Assembly (NCBI RefSeq): GCF_041438805.1
Contig: NZ_CP109190.1
Coordinates: forward strand, 8,618,001 to 8,682,000
Direction: 5' to 3'
Length of the DNA: 64,000 bases
Origin: Streptomyces sp. NBC_01707
GTDB lineage: Bacteria > Actinomycetota > Actinomycetes > Streptomycetales > Streptomycetaceae
Part shown: piece by piece, positions 53,807 to 62,591 of the stretch
Layout: every line of letters begins with the position of its first letter
Numbering within the stretch: position 1 is the first letter of the stretch
Made by a program: the position numbers and the translations under genes
Notes under the pieces: model-generated
What the model was told of the DNA's origin: nothing
Databases searched by the model: none
What the model saw: the letters and a program-made list of their open reading frames with translations, nothing else

Positions 53807-54700
53807 CTACGTCAGGGCGTCCTGGCCGCGGTGCTCGTCTTGATACAGCGCGCCCGCCCCTGCCGCCTCCGCGCCGGCGCGGATCAGCGCGGCCACCGCC
53901 CGTGATGTCGTCCGCTCCGGCCAGGCCATGATGACCGCGGTGGGCGGCGCATCGAGCAGCGGCACGCACACCACGTCGGGCCAGGCACGCCGGCGCACCG
54001 ACTCGGGCAGGACCGCGACCAGCTGACCCAGAGCAACCAGCTGCATCAGCTGCGAGATATCACGCACCTGGGGAAGACGGCCATCGGTGGCGTGCACATC
54101 GTCATCAGGCCATCGGGGTAGCTGTTCGCCGGCCAGGTCGGCGAGGGTCAAGGCGGCGCGGCCGGCGAGACGATGGGCCCGGGGAAGCATGGCCACCTGG
54201 TCCTGGGTCACGAGCGTTTCGGTGTCGAATCCCGCGACGTCGTCGTAGGGCGCGGTCAGGAACGCGACATCGACCCTGCCGTCGCGCAGCATCGGAGTCT
54301 GCTCCCCGATGCCGCAGACGATCACCTCGATGTCGACGGCATCAGAATCGAGGCGGTAGCGTCGCAGGATCGACTCCAGCAGCCCTGCATCCCCGTTGGG
54401 CTTCATCGCCAGCGTGAGCTTCGGATCGGTTTGTCCCGCCCGTTGCGCGCGCCGGACCGATGCCGATACCGCGTCCAGTGCTTTGCGGCTTTCCGTCAGG
54501 AAGACCTGGCCGGCGGCGGTGAGGTTCACTGCCCGGCTGGTGCGTTCCAGCAGCTGCACGCCCATGCGCCGCTCCAACTGGGCGATGGCGCGGGACAGCG
54601 GGGGCTGCGCCATGCCCAGGCGCTGTGCGGCGCGCCCGAAGTGCAGTTCCTCGGCGACGGCGACGAAGTAAGTGAGCTCCCGCGTCTCCGGCACATCCAT
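53807..54700 (-). CDS. LysR-family transcriptional regulator
   Basis: 297 residues. The N-terminal helix-turn-helix is classical: RELTYFVAVAEELHFGRAA, LGMAQPPLSRAIAQLERRMG and LLERTSRAVNLTAAG. It is followed by a periplasmic-binding-like effector domain. The start ATG (54700) lies inside a 15-base palindrome, and the divergent gene is an SDR oxidoreductase, the usual arrangement for a LysR protein controlling its neighbour and itself. The inducer is unknown. Confidence 0.92.
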   Translation of the reverse strand: MDVPETRELTYFVAVAEELHFGRAAQRLGMAQPPLSRAIAQLERRMGVQLLERTSRAVNLTAAGQVFLTESRKALDAVSASVRRAQRAGQTDPKLTLAMKPNGDAGLLESILRRYRLDSDAVDIEVIVCGIGEQTPMLRDGRVDVAFLTAPYDDVAGFDTETLVTQDQVAMLPRAHRLAGRAALTLADLAGEQLPRWPDDDVHATDGRLPQVRDISQLMQLVALGQLVAVLPESVRRRAWPDVVCVPLLDAPPTAVIMAWPERTTSRAVAALIRAGAEAAGAGALYQDEHRGQDALT

Positions 54701-54713
54701 ACCTGCAGGGTAT
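54699..54713. promoter_or_regulatory. Palindromic LysR-type operator
   Basis: ATACC-TGCAG-GGTAT is a perfect 5-base inverted repeat containing the LysR T-N11-A pattern. It overlaps the LysR start codon and lies 57 bases before the divergent SDR gene. Confidence 0.65.
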
Positions 54714-54770
54714 CGTTCGAGACGCTACGGGTGTTGGCCAGCGCGTTCGGTGCGGTGTTGTGCTGGATCC

Positions 54771-55520
54771 ATGAACGAAACCAAGATCACCCTGGTGACC
54801 GGAGCGAACAAGGGCATCGGCCGCCAAATCGCCGGCCAGCTCGGGGCCCTGGGCCACATCGTCGTGATCGGCGCCCGCAATGCCGAGCTCGGCCGGAAGG
54901 CCGCCACGGAGCTGCGCGAGAGCGGCGCCGATGCGGCTTCAGTCGTGCTCGACGTGACGGACCCGGTCTCGGCCGCCGCAGCCGCCACCGAGATCGAGTC
55001 CCGCTACGGCAGGCTCGACACGCTGGTCAACAACGCCGGCATCAGCGGCCCTCCGAGCAGCGACATGGGCGACCAGCGCCCCAGCACGGCGGACCTCGAC
55101 GTGCTGCGCGCCATCTTCGAGACCAACTACTTCGGGGTGATCGCCGTCACCAACGCGATGCTGCCGCTGCTGCGCCGATCGGCCTCTCCGCGGATCGTCA
55201 ACGTGTCCAGCTCCGTGGGCTCACTGAGCATCAACGCAGACCTGGAACGCACCGACGGCCCGCCGATCCCGATCTCCGCCGGGTACGTCACGTCGAAGTC
55301 CGCGCTGACGGCCCTTACCCTGCAGTACGCCCGAGACCTGCTGCCCGACGGCATCAAGGTCAACGCGGTCTGCCCCGGCTACGTCGCCACCGACCTGAAC
55401 GGCCACCGCGGCCACCGCACCCCCGCCGAAGGCGCGGTGGCCGCAGTCCGGATGGCCACCATCGGCGCCGACGGACCGACCGGCACCTTCACCGACGACG
55501 AGGGCCCAGCGCCCTGGTGA
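54771..55520 (+). CDS. Short-chain dehydrogenase/reductase (classical SDR)
   Basis: 249 residues. Cofactor motif TGANKGIG (10-17), NNAG in LVNNAGISG, catalytic Ser in VNVSSSVGS, and the Tyr-Lys pair in AGYVTSKSAL; VNAVCPGYVATDL follows. This is the carbonyl-reductase-like group that uses NADP(H). It is transcribed divergently from a LysR gene with a shared palindrome, so it is probably induced by a small carbonyl or aromatic compound. Substrate unknown. The ATG lies close to the divergent promoter, without a strong ribosome site. Confidence 0.9.
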   Translation: MNETKITLVTGANKGIGRQIAGQLGALGHIVVIGARNAELGRKAATELRESGADAASVVLDVTDPVSAAAAATEIESRYGRLDTLVNNAGISGPPSSDMGDQRPSTADLDVLRAIFETNYFGVIAVTNAMLPLLRRSASPRIVNVSSSVGSLSINADLERTDGPPIPISAGYVTSKSALTALTLQYARDLLPDGIKVNAVCPGYVATDLNGHRGHRTPAEGAVAAVRMATIGADGPTGTFTDDEGPAPW

Positions 55521-56039
55521 GCCGTCAGGCGGCTGGGCGCGGGGCTTACCCGGTCTCGACAGGAAGACTCGTCGGCGATCATCGCTTCCCGTGGACGTTC
55601 AATGGCGCAGCAACGGGGAGAGCCAGTCTGCGGCTGGCCCCGGTTCCCGCTGACGGGTCTGCCCAGCGGTTACCTCCAGCGGCAATGAGCGGTTGGCGTT
55701 CCATCCGCGGCGAACAAGGCCCGCAGGGCCGCCAGAGAGCACTGGCATCCGAGCAGCAGAGGTGCACTCCACTCCCGTCAGCAGAATCGTCGTCCGCCCA
55801 GGGTGGCCTGCTGGTCCTGGCGGTATGCGATCAGGAGAGCGGTCAGCCATCCTGATGAAGGTCTGGATCCGCCCGCTGATAACGACTTCGCATGACTCGG
55901 CCTTCCATTCCCGACCTGCTCCTATCCTGTGCCTCCGCGGCCATCGCCACGACGCGGTGCACCGGTGCACGGGCGACGACGAGTGGCCGGCAGCGCCGTG
56001 TACGTCGCCACCCAGGCGAGCCCGTTCGAAGGAACCCGC
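55521..56039. other. Intergenic, no gene
   Basis: 519 bases after the SDR gene. No frame on either strand gives a convincing protein. A weak GC-rich inverted repeat right after the SDR stop may serve as terminator. Confidence 0.5.
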
Positions 56040-56453
56040 ATGGTCCAGATGCCCGGCACGGTCAAGTCCGCCCGCGCCCTGCTCCTCGTCGTGGGCGCAG
56101 GGAACATCGTGGCCTCCCTGTGGCTCATGATGGCCGCTGTAACCCTGCAGACAGGTGCCATGGGACAGCTGGTGATCGGCCTGCTCCTCCTTGCGGCGCT
56201 CCCGTTCGGGACGCTCGCCGCAGCCGCGATCGTCATTGCCGCGAAGTTCACCAACGGCGGCCACCGCGTCCGCATCGGCGCTGTTGCCGTCGGATCATTG
56301 ACCATCGTCGGCTCATCGATCATCGCCGGCACTGCGACCAGCGCGAAGCTGCACAACGGCGCGTGGGGGATTGCCGTCGCAGTCGGCGCTCTCGTGATCG
56401 TCCTCTCGACCGGACAGGACACCAGAGACTGGTTCGACCGTCCGCCCCGGTAG
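56040..56453 (+). CDS. Small membrane protein (four TM), unknown function
   Basis: 137 residues with four hydrophobic helices (about ALLLVVGAGNIVASLWLMM, LVIGLLLLAALPFGTLAAAA, IGAVAVGSLTIVGSSIIAG and WGIAVAVGALVIVLS) and a charged C-terminus ending DWFDRPPR. The ATG at 56040 follows GAAGGAACC and fits the N-terminal topology better than the longer frame to 55929. No family or operon partner recognised. Confidence 0.68.
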   Translation: MVQMPGTVKSARALLLVVGAGNIVASLWLMMAAVTLQTGAMGQLVIGLLLLAALPFGTLAAAAIVIAAKFTNGGHRVRIGAVAVGSLTIVGSSIIAGTATSAKLHNGAWGIAVAVGALVIVLSTGQDTRDWFDRPPR

Positions 56454-56677
56454 CGGAGACGTCTTCCATGGGGGCTGACTGCGGGGCGCGAAGGTTGTGA
56501 CCTTCGGAAGCGGGGGCCACCCAGGGCCACCGGCTCACGCGCGACGTCCCCGCCTAGGAGTGGTGAACTGGACCACGTACTGCACCAGTTCCGACATTGT
56601 GGCGAAGTGAAGTTGGGCTCAGGCGCTGTGAAGTCTCCTACTACGATACGCGGTTGGCGATACCGGTCGGCGAACAG

Positions 56678-57202
56678 ATGACTCCGCTGCCTCCTCACCC
56701 CTTGCGGCGCAGCCTCGTCCTCTGCGCTTCCCTGTTGTCCGTCGCCCTCGCCGCCGGGTGTACGAGTGCACCCGGCGAGCCGAACGGGCCCAGCACACCG
56801 GAGAGCAGTACAAGGAAGCAACGGAAGCACACCTCCGAAACATCCGCCCACGCCGAGGAGAGACTCGGTGAGCAGGTCGAGGAAGCCCTCGGCACGGAGG
56901 AGATCGGCGACAGCGATCCGCTGTTCGTCGAGGCGGGTCTTGAGCGTGTCAGCGACGGGTTCCACACCGTGCCGGAACTGACACGTGGGCGTTCGTACAG
57001 GTTGTCCGTCGTCTGCGCGGGAAAGGGAAAGATCATCCTGTCCATGGCCCTGCAGAAGCCCGTCCACCGGACCATGGCCTGCGACGGCGTCCCGCTTCGC
57101 CGACGCATCACGGTCCCAGCGGCCAAGGTGAAGATCGACACCGAGGGGATGCCGGGGGCCACGGGGATGGTTGCGTGGCGCATCGACAAGGTCGACAGGT
57201 AG
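56678..57202 (+). CDS. Lipoprotein of unknown function
   Basis: 174 residues. The signal peptide has LPPHPLRRSLVLCASLLSVA and a lipobox LAAGC, so the mature protein is lipid-anchored outside the membrane. A Ser/Thr/Lys-rich linker and an acidic helix (SAHAEERLGEQVEEALGTEE) precede a beta-rich domain with two Cys (LSVVCAGKGK, TMACDGVP) that probably pair. The domain is of a kind seen in many Streptomyces lipoproteins of unknown role. I prefer the ATG at 56678 over upstream GTGs because the signal peptide begins there. Confidence 0.78.
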   Translation: MTPLPPHPLRRSLVLCASLLSVALAAGCTSAPGEPNGPSTPESSTRKQRKHTSETSAHAEERLGEQVEEALGTEEIGDSDPLFVEAGLERVSDGFHTVPELTRGRSYRLSVVCAGKGKIILSMALQKPVHRTMACDGVPLRRRITVPAAKVKIDTEGMPGATGMVAWRIDKVDR

Positions 57203-57478
57203 GCCGCACGTTCACCCACCACAGCACTGCCGCGTCTGATGCCGGCGTACGGCCGCAGGGGCAGCGGCCGGCGCCCCGCCCGGGCACGGTCGTTCGTACT
57301 GCTCAACCCGCCTCCGTGGGCAGCCGCTTGTGCGTCGGTCCCGCGGATGCGTCCGCACCCTCATGTGCATGCCGCGGCCTGCGCGGATAACGGTGGGTGA
57401 GCCTTCGAGATGCGCGGGCACAGGCGCGCTGCTTCGCTGGGGTGGCCCGCTCTTCCCCGATGACACCAAGGAGTGATC

Positions 57479-57661
57479 ATGAGCGTTGCAGGCGAGTCCG
57501 GTGCCCGTGCCCAGCAACTTCTCCAGAAGGCACAGGAGATGGAACAGGCCGCGGAGCGTATCTCCGACCCGCAGGAGCGTCAGCGGCTGAAGGACAAGGC
57601 TCGCGAGCTCAAGCAGCAGAGCAAGCAGGCGGGCGGCGGGGACATCGACCCCATGGTGTAA
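57479..57661 (+). CDS. DUF6381-like small helical protein
   Basis: 60 residues forming one amphipathic helix rich in Glu, Gln, Arg and Lys (ARAQQLLQKAQEMEQAAERI, then QERQRLKDKARELKQQSKQ). The start MSVAGESGARAQQ matches the DUF6381 family of small Streptomyces proteins as I remember it. The ATG at 57479 is preceded by AAGGAG six bases upstream. The function is unknown; such proteins are often stress-induced, but nothing here shows regulation. Confidence 0.75.
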   Translation: MSVAGESGARAQQLLQKAQEMEQAAERISDPQERQRLKDKARELKQQSKQAGGGDIDPMV

Positions 57662-57811
57662 GAGCCGTGTGCATGCGCCAGCCGGTGGCTGCCCGCGACC
57701 TTCGAGCCGCGCGAGGCCATCGGCTGGTCACTTGTGCGGGGCCACTTCGACCGTAAGCCTCCGATCGGCGCGCGCTTTCCGCGTCGGCCGTCGCGGCCGA
57801 ATCCGGCGAGG

Positions 57812-58171
57812 TCACTTCGGATAGGGGTCGTAGCAGTCCAGCGCGGGGTCGTAGAGCACCCGCCAGGTGGCCTGGTCGACGACTCCGGTTCTGCCCAGTC
57901 CGTGGCATCCCTGAATCCAGATGATCTTCTTCGACGTGGCGGTGCCGAAGACCCCGTCGACCGCGACTTTCGGAACGCCGCCCCACACGTTGCTCAGACA
58001 CTGCGCCTGCTTCACGGAAAGACCGGTGCTCACGCCGGTGAGCGCGGGGCGATCGATGGAGGACGTGTAGGGGCATGTCTTCTCGGCGGCGGCGGCCTCG
58101 TGCGTAGTCGTCGCCAGGGCCCCGGCGGTCAGCAGCGCTGCGCCGAGGGCCGCACACTTGCGGCGGATCAT
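57812..58171 (-). CDS. Secreted peptidoglycan-binding-like protein
   Basis: 119 residues with a Sec signal peptide (RRKCAALGAALLTAGALATT, cleavage near EAAAAE). The mature part resembles a peptidoglycan-binding type 1 domain (LSVKQAQCLSNVWGG, VDGVFGTATSKKIIWIQGCHG, GVVDQATWRVLYD), with Cys residues that may form disulfides. This domain alone, without a catalytic partner, suggests a wall-associated binding protein. The ATG at 58171 follows GGAGAGGAG; the longer GTG frame is less likely. Confidence 0.82.
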   Translation of the reverse strand: MIRRKCAALGAALLTAGALATTTHEAAAAEKTCPYTSSIDRPALTGVSTGLSVKQAQCLSNVWGGVPKVAVDGVFGTATSKKIIWIQGCHGLGRTGVVDQATWRVLYDPALDCYDPYPK

Positions 58172-58315
58172 CTCGGGCACTCCTCTCCGTACGGGTGATG
58201 CGCACACCTACCCAGCATGGGGGCGCAGGCGTCGTCCCGCGCATTTTGAGATGTCGCGCCCACGTAGCGGGTCCTGACGAGCGCCCTGCCGGTGGGTGCG
58301 GAGAGCCCGGGCGGA

Positions 58316-58873
58316 TCAGCTGTCGTCCGACAGGGCCGCGTGGGCGGCGTGGAGGATCTCGTCGGACAGTGGGGAGCCGTTGGTGGCGCGGGCCAGCAGG
58401 AGAGCGCCGACCAGGGTGGCCAGGCGGGCCAGGCCGTCTTCGTCGTCGGTGGCGAGCCACTGGGCGAAGTCGCGTACACCCTCGATGTAGACGTCGTGGG
58501 CGGCATCACCCGCGTCCCGGGCCATATCGGCGGCGAGCGCGGCGGTCGGACAGCCGTCGCCGGCGTTGTCGCGGTGCCGGGTGGACAGATAGTGGTCGAT
58601 CATGCCCTGACGGGCGGCGTCACGTCGCCCGTCGTGTGCGTCGAGCTCCGCCGCGCGGCGCGCCTCCAGTTGGGCGAAGGCGTGCACGGCGGCCTCGCCG
58701 ACCAGGGCGTCCTTCGAGGCGAACTGCTTGTAGAAGCCGCCCTGGGTCATCCCGGCCGACTTCATCAGGTCCGCGACGCTCACTCCGGTGCCCTGCTCCC
58801 GGAACAGCCTGGAGGCGTTGGCGACCACACGCTTCCGGTTCTCCTGCGCCTGTGCCTGTGACGCGCGGCCCAT
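58316..58873 (-). CDS. TetR-family transcriptional regulator
   Basis: 185 residues. The helix-turn-helix reads RVVANASRLFREQGTGVSVADLMKSAGMTQGGFYKQFASKDAL in consecutive family blocks, and the C-terminal domain resembles TetR_C proteins that govern efflux or SDR genes. The ATG at 58873 has a superb GGAGGAGGTGG site. It is divergent from a decayed SDR gene and an intact membrane transporter gene, its likely targets. Confidence 0.92.
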   Translation of the reverse strand: MGRASQAQAQENRKRVVANASRLFREQGTGVSVADLMKSAGMTQGGFYKQFASKDALVGEAAVHAFAQLEARRAAELDAHDGRRDAARQGMIDHYLSTRHRDNAGDGCPTAALAADMARDAGDAAHDVYIEGVRDFAQWLATDDEDGLARLATLVGALLLARATNGSPLSDEILHAAHAALSDDS

Positions 58874-58949
58874 CGGCCACCTCCTCCACATGGATGTCGC
58901 TTGCAATCTATCGTACGACCCTGTTTAGATTGTTAGTGAAATCTATTGT

Positions 58950-59316
58950 TGGTCCGCTGCGCTCACGGAAGGTGGCCGACGCGGCCGACACGGGGAGATG
59001 CATGGGACCGAAGGGCTCCGGCACCGGCGGCCACCTGCCCGGGTGCGAGGTCCACTCCGCGGCCGAGGCCGCCTCCTGGGCGCTGACCGGATCGGTCGGC
59101 CGGGAGTTCGCTCCGCACGGCATCGCCGTATGCACCCTGCACGTCTGCCTCATGGGCATGGCCGGCCACGTCCCCGTCGGCCAGAAGATCGACCCCGTCT
59201 CGATGGCCACGTAGGCCTTGGACGCGGCCTGCAGCACGGTTTTCTCGAGGCTCCTCGCCGACGACGTCAGCGGTCAGGGCGAGCGGGTCCTGGCTACGCG
59301 GTCGGCCGCCGCCTGA
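58950..59316 (+). pseudogene. C-terminal remnant of an SDR oxidoreductase
   Basis: The frame reads VHSAAEAASWALTGSVGRE, FAPHGIAVCTLHVCLMGMA and VPVGQKIDP, the end of an SDR of the kind usually paired with a TetR gene. The catalytic Tyr of the YxxxK region appears replaced (VHSAAEA), an in-frame TAG interrupts after SMAT (about 59213), and the homology resumes as ALDAACSTVFSRLLADDVSG before the final stop. No cofactor-binding N-terminus is present upstream. Confidence 0.72.
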
Positions 59317-59378
59317 CGCAGCACGGCCCCCGCGGTCTCGAGCGGCCCCATCATTTCTCAGAACACCGGAGTTACCTC

Positions 59379-60440
59379 ATGACACCCACCGTCGGACCCG
59401 CCTCCGCCCGCAGCGAGGAAGTGACCGCACCGCCCGGCTCCGTACCCGGCGAGGCGTCCGCGCCGCGCCACCCGGGTCCGAGCAGTCGGCCGCCGCTGCG
59501 GACGCTGCTGCAGCCCGCGGTGATCGCCCTGGTCCTCGTCTCGGCCTTCATCAGTTGTTACGTCGGGTTGCAACGCGACCCGAAGCCGCATCAGCTGCCG
59601 GTGGCGGTCGTGGGCAACACGCTCGCGCACAAGATGGAACTGTCGCTCGGCGACAGTGTCGCCGTACGCCCCGCGGAGAGCGCGGTCGCAGCCCGCCAGG
59701 CAGTGGAACAGCACGACGTGGTCGCTGCGCTGAGCTCCGGCGGCGCCGGACAGCTGAACCTGGAGGTGGCCGGGGCGAACGGCCTGTCCACCACGGGCGC
59801 GGTCAAGAGCGTGGTGTCCGCGTACGCCGCGGGATCCGGCCAGCAGGTCACGACGACCGACGTGGTGCCGCTCGCTCCGTTCGACGGGCGGGGTCTCGCC
59901 GGGTTCTATGTGTCCTTCGGTGTCACCCTCGCCGGATTCGTCCTCGCCCAGAACGCCCTGGGCATGGCGAACGTGCTCCACCTGCGGCACCGGTTCTGGC
60001 TGATCACGGGCGTCTCGGTGGCGACCGGCACCGTAGCCGCGATCATCGCAGGCCCCGTCCTGGACGCGGTCCCTGCGCCGTTCTTCCCACTGGCGGCCAC
60101 ACTGGCGCTGCTGGCGGCAGCGGCAGCGTTCACCACGAAGCTGCTGGGCACCTACCTCGGCCCCATCGGCGTCCCGGTGGCGACGTTGCTTCTGCTCACG
60201 GTCGGCAACTCGACCAGCGGCGCCACCATCAGCTCCGACCTGCTGCCGGCCGCGGCCCGTGCCGTCTCCGCTCTGTTGCCGCCCGGCGCGGCGGTACGAG
60301 TGGTGAGCGATCTGAGCTACTTCGACGGTGCCCACGCAGGAGTGCCGCTGCTCACTCTCGCCCTCTGGGCGGTGCTGTCGGCCGTGCTCGTGGGCGTCAA
60401 GTCCCGTCTGCGCCCCACCCGCGCCACGGCGCACGCCTGA
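59379..60440 (+). CDS. ABC-2/YhgE-like multi-pass membrane protein
   Basis: 353 residues. After a disordered, Pro-rich 45-residue N-terminus comes TM1 (VIALVLVSAFISCYVGL), then an external domain of about 110 residues (LPVAVVGNTLAHKMEL to VPLAPFDGRG). Five further TM segments follow, with the family-like VTLAGFVLAQNALG, PFFPLAATLALL and GVPVATLLLLTVGNSTSGA. The layout fits DUF3533/YhgE-type ABC-2 membrane proteins linked to efflux. The nearby TetR gene probably regulates it, and a hairpin terminator follows 15 bases after the stop. Confidence 0.78.
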   Translation: MTPTVGPASARSEEVTAPPGSVPGEASAPRHPGPSSRPPLRTLLQPAVIALVLVSAFISCYVGLQRDPKPHQLPVAVVGNTLAHKMELSLGDSVAVRPAESAVAARQAVEQHDVVAALSSGGAGQLNLEVAGANGLSTTGAVKSVVSAYAAGSGQQVTTTDVVPLAPFDGRGLAGFYVSFGVTLAGFVLAQNALGMANVLHLRHRFWLITGVSVATGTVAAIIAGPVLDAVPAPFFPLAATLALLAAAAAFTTKLLGTYLGPIGVPVATLLLLTVGNSTSGATISSDLLPAAARAVSALLPPGAAVRVVSDLSYFDGAHAGVPLLTLALWAVLSAVLVGVKSRLRPTRATAHA

Positions 60441-60455
60441 CCCGGCCGAATCCCT

Positions 60456-60488
60456 GCTTCCGCCGGACGACGGCCGCCCGGCGGAAGC
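60456..60488. terminator. Bidirectional-type terminator hairpin
   Basis: Perfect 11-base arms GCTTCCGCCGG (60456-60466) and CCGGCGGAAGC (60478-60488) with an 11-base loop, between the convergent membrane-protein and HAD genes. Confidence 0.8.
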
Positions 60489-60576
60489 TGTCACCGCACG
60501 ACGGGTGCCCCTCGGGCCCGGGTCTGTCGTTCGGATCAGGCTGGATCAGGGAGCGGCCCGCCGCGCAGCGGCTATG

Positions 60577-61317
60577 TCACCGTGGTGCGTGGAGTCGCAT
60601 CAGTGCAGGAAGTTCGTGAAGAGAAGTGATCTCGTGCGACGGGGGACGCAGCAGGGGGTCCCGCACCGCGCGCGACCGGTTCAGCCATATCGAGGCACCC
60701 AGACCCGCGTTGAGCGCTCCGCCGACGTCGGTCACCAGACTGTCGCCCACGTGGCAGACATCGGTGGGCCCGAGCCCCATGCGTTCGAGGGTGATCTCGA
60801 AAATCCTCCGGTCGGGCTTGGACACGGCTACCTCGCCCGAGATCACGGTGAGGTCCAGGAACCTGTCCAGGCCGGTCGCCGTGATCTTGTCCCGCTGCGC
60901 GTCGCCCGGACCGTTGGTGACAAGCCCCACCCGGTACGAGGCGCTGCGAAGCGCACTCAGCGTGCTCGCCACGTCGTCGAAAAGGACGTAGCGCCGACGA
61001 CGCTGCCGCTTGTACTCATCCGTCGCAGGACCGGCGAGTTCGGCGTGCCCGCACTCGTCGAGTGCCTGCCGCCAGCACTCCCTCCAGATGGAATCGGCAT
61101 CCGGGATCCGGCCGGGCGGGTGCTGCGCCCCGTCCCCGCCCGCGCGCATGTGGTCGAGGTAGCGGCGTGTATAGGCGTCGTGGAGCGCCTGGGCATCGAG
61201 GTCGGGGGCCGATGACCGGACGAGGGTGTCGCACACCGCCCGCACAGTCGCCCTCCAAGCGGGCGTGCCGTAGTCGAGCAAGGTCGCATCGAGGTCCAGC
61301 AACACCGCTTGGATCAT
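60577..61317 (-). CDS. HAD-superfamily hydrolase
   Basis: 246 residues with all four HAD motifs: motif I DLDATLLD (nucleophile Asp and general acid Asp near residues 8 and 10), motif II in VGLVTNGPG, motif III Lys in AVSKPDRRIFE, and motif IV GDSLVTDVGGAL. The cap is helical, type C1, as in YjjG/pyrophosphatase-like phosphatases. It should dephosphorylate a small metabolite of unknown identity. I prefer the ATG at 61317; the longer frame begins at a TTG. Confidence 0.9.
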   Translation of the reverse strand: MIQAVLLDLDATLLDYGTPAWRATVRAVCDTLVRSSAPDLDAQALHDAYTRRYLDHMRAGGDGAQHPPGRIPDADSIWRECWRQALDECGHAELAGPATDEYKRQRRRRYVLFDDVASTLSALRSASYRVGLVTNGPGDAQRDKITATGLDRFLDLTVISGEVAVSKPDRRIFEITLERMGLGPTDVCHVGDSLVTDVGGALNAGLGASIWLNRSRAVRDPLLRPPSHEITSLHELPALMRLHAPR

Positions 61318-61382
61318 GCGCAGAGCATACTCACCGACCAATTCATGAGAGGCCTGTGGTGCGGCGGCAGTTGAAGGAGTTG

Positions 61383-61820
61383 CTACTGAGCGGTCGCGTA
61401 CACGCAGCTCACGAATTCAGCGATCTGTTCGTCGCTCAGGTTCTTCGCGAGATCGGCCTCCGTGATCATGCCGACCAGGCGGTGGCCGCCCTTCACGTCG
61501 ATCACCGGCAGTCGCTTGATCTGGTGTTCCTCCATGGTCGTCAGGACATCGGCGGCGTCCGCTTCGGCATCGATCCAGTGGATCTTGGCGTTGAGGGATC
61601 CGGCCTGCACGGTTGCAGGGTCGATGCCCTCGGCGCAGCACTTGACGATGATGTCGCGGTCGGTGATCAAGCCGGTGAGCCTGTTGTTGTCGCCGCAGAT
61701 GGGAAGGCAACCGACGCCCAGATCGCGCATCGTCCTCGCCACCTCGAACAGCGACTCGTGTGCGCCGACGCACTGCACCCCACCGGTCATGATGTCCCGG
61801 GCCAGCAGCTTCTCGGACAT
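61383..61820 (-). CDS. Two-CBS-domain protein
   Basis: 145 residues made almost entirely of a CBS pair: RDIMTGGVQCVGAHESLFEV to GLITDRDIIVK, and IHWIDAEADAADVLTTMEEH to RLVGMITEADLAKN. CBS pairs bind adenine nucleotides; stand-alone examples in Streptomyces are thought to sense energy or redox state, but no partner domain is fused here. The ATG at 61820 follows AGGAGGACACC. Monocistronic as far as can be seen. Confidence 0.92.
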   Translation of the reverse strand: MSEKLLARDIMTGGVQCVGAHESLFEVARTMRDLGVGCLPICGDNNRLTGLITDRDIIVKCCAEGIDPATVQAGSLNAKIHWIDAEADAADVLTTMEEHQIKRLPVIDVKGGHRLVGMITEADLAKNLSDEQIAEFVSCVYATAQ

Positions 61821-62002
61821 GGTGTCCTCCTGTCCTCGACCGGCGTGTTCCCCTGTCTTCGATCACAACACGAATGGCTCAACCCCGCTTGCCGGCTGCG
61901 TCGGCCAGGTGGCGGATCCCGAGCCGACCGCGACCCGGCCAGGGTGGGGCCCGTGATGCCCGTCCGGCGACTCTGCGTCGCCGTCGACGCCTGGTGCGCC
62001 GA

Positions 62003-62305
62003 CTACGACGGCTCCACGCGACCGAAACCCACCTCGTAATGCTCGACCGAGGCGACGCGCTGGCCTTCCCTGTGCGCGACCTCCTCGCGGAGCTGGGCGG
62101 CACTGTCCTCGCTGGCCTGCATGGCCTCCTCGTCCTCCCACAGAGTCAGCGACGCGGCCTTTCCGGAGGCCCGGTCGACGAGGTAGAACACGCCTCGGAA
62201 GCCCGAAGCCTCCTGGATGTGCTGGAGAGTCGCTTCCCAGTTCGCGGTCAGGTCTCCCTTTGCAGGAACCGGTGAACCCTGATAGGTGCTCAGCCTCGCG
62301 AACAT
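62003..62305 (-). CDS. Small ABM-like (dimeric alpha/beta-barrel) protein
   Basis: 100 residues (FARLSTYQGSP at the N-terminus; GFRGVFYLVDRASGKAASLT and LWEDEEAMQASEDSA in the middle; SVEHYEVGFGRVE at the end). The pattern of a strand, a helix with LWEDEEAM and a final strand is that of antibiotic-biosynthesis-monooxygenase-like ferredoxin folds. No catalytic function can be assigned. The ATG at 62305 follows AAAGGGGTGG; the longer frame upstream lacks a fold. Confidence 0.72.
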   Translation of the reverse strand: MFARLSTYQGSPVPAKGDLTANWEATLQHIQEASGFRGVFYLVDRASGKAASLTLWEDEEAMQASEDSAAQLREEVAHREGQRVASVEHYEVGFGRVEPS

Positions 62306-62491
62306 GGCTGCCACCCCTTTCCTGGCCTGCTGCCGGTCGGGCGGACAGGCAGCTTCACGACCAGCGTGCTCCGGCACACCGCGTGTCGCACGCCGAGCAA
62401 CCCGGGAGGCGCCCTCCGGGGGTGACACTGTGCGCCTTCCGGGCTCCCACCTGCTGGAACAGACAGTCTCATCTCGGCCAGTGGCCCGAAT

Positions 62492-62521
62492 TTGACATTA
62501 GCTTGCCTTATGAAAGATAAA
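62492..62521 (+). promoter_or_regulatory. Putative promoter of the DUF1684/peptide-transporter operon
   Basis: TTGACA (62492-62497) and GATAAA (62516-62521) are spaced 18 bases apart, about 70 bases before the DUF1684 start, in an unusually AT-rich patch. The spacer TTAGCTTGCCTTA loosely resembles an iron box (TTAGGTTAGGCT type), but the match is weak. Confidence 0.45.
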
Positions 62522-62591
62522 GAAGGTCCTTTGGGCTGAACTTCACGCAGCGTGATATTCGACGTGTGACAGCCGATGATCGTCTACGCGA

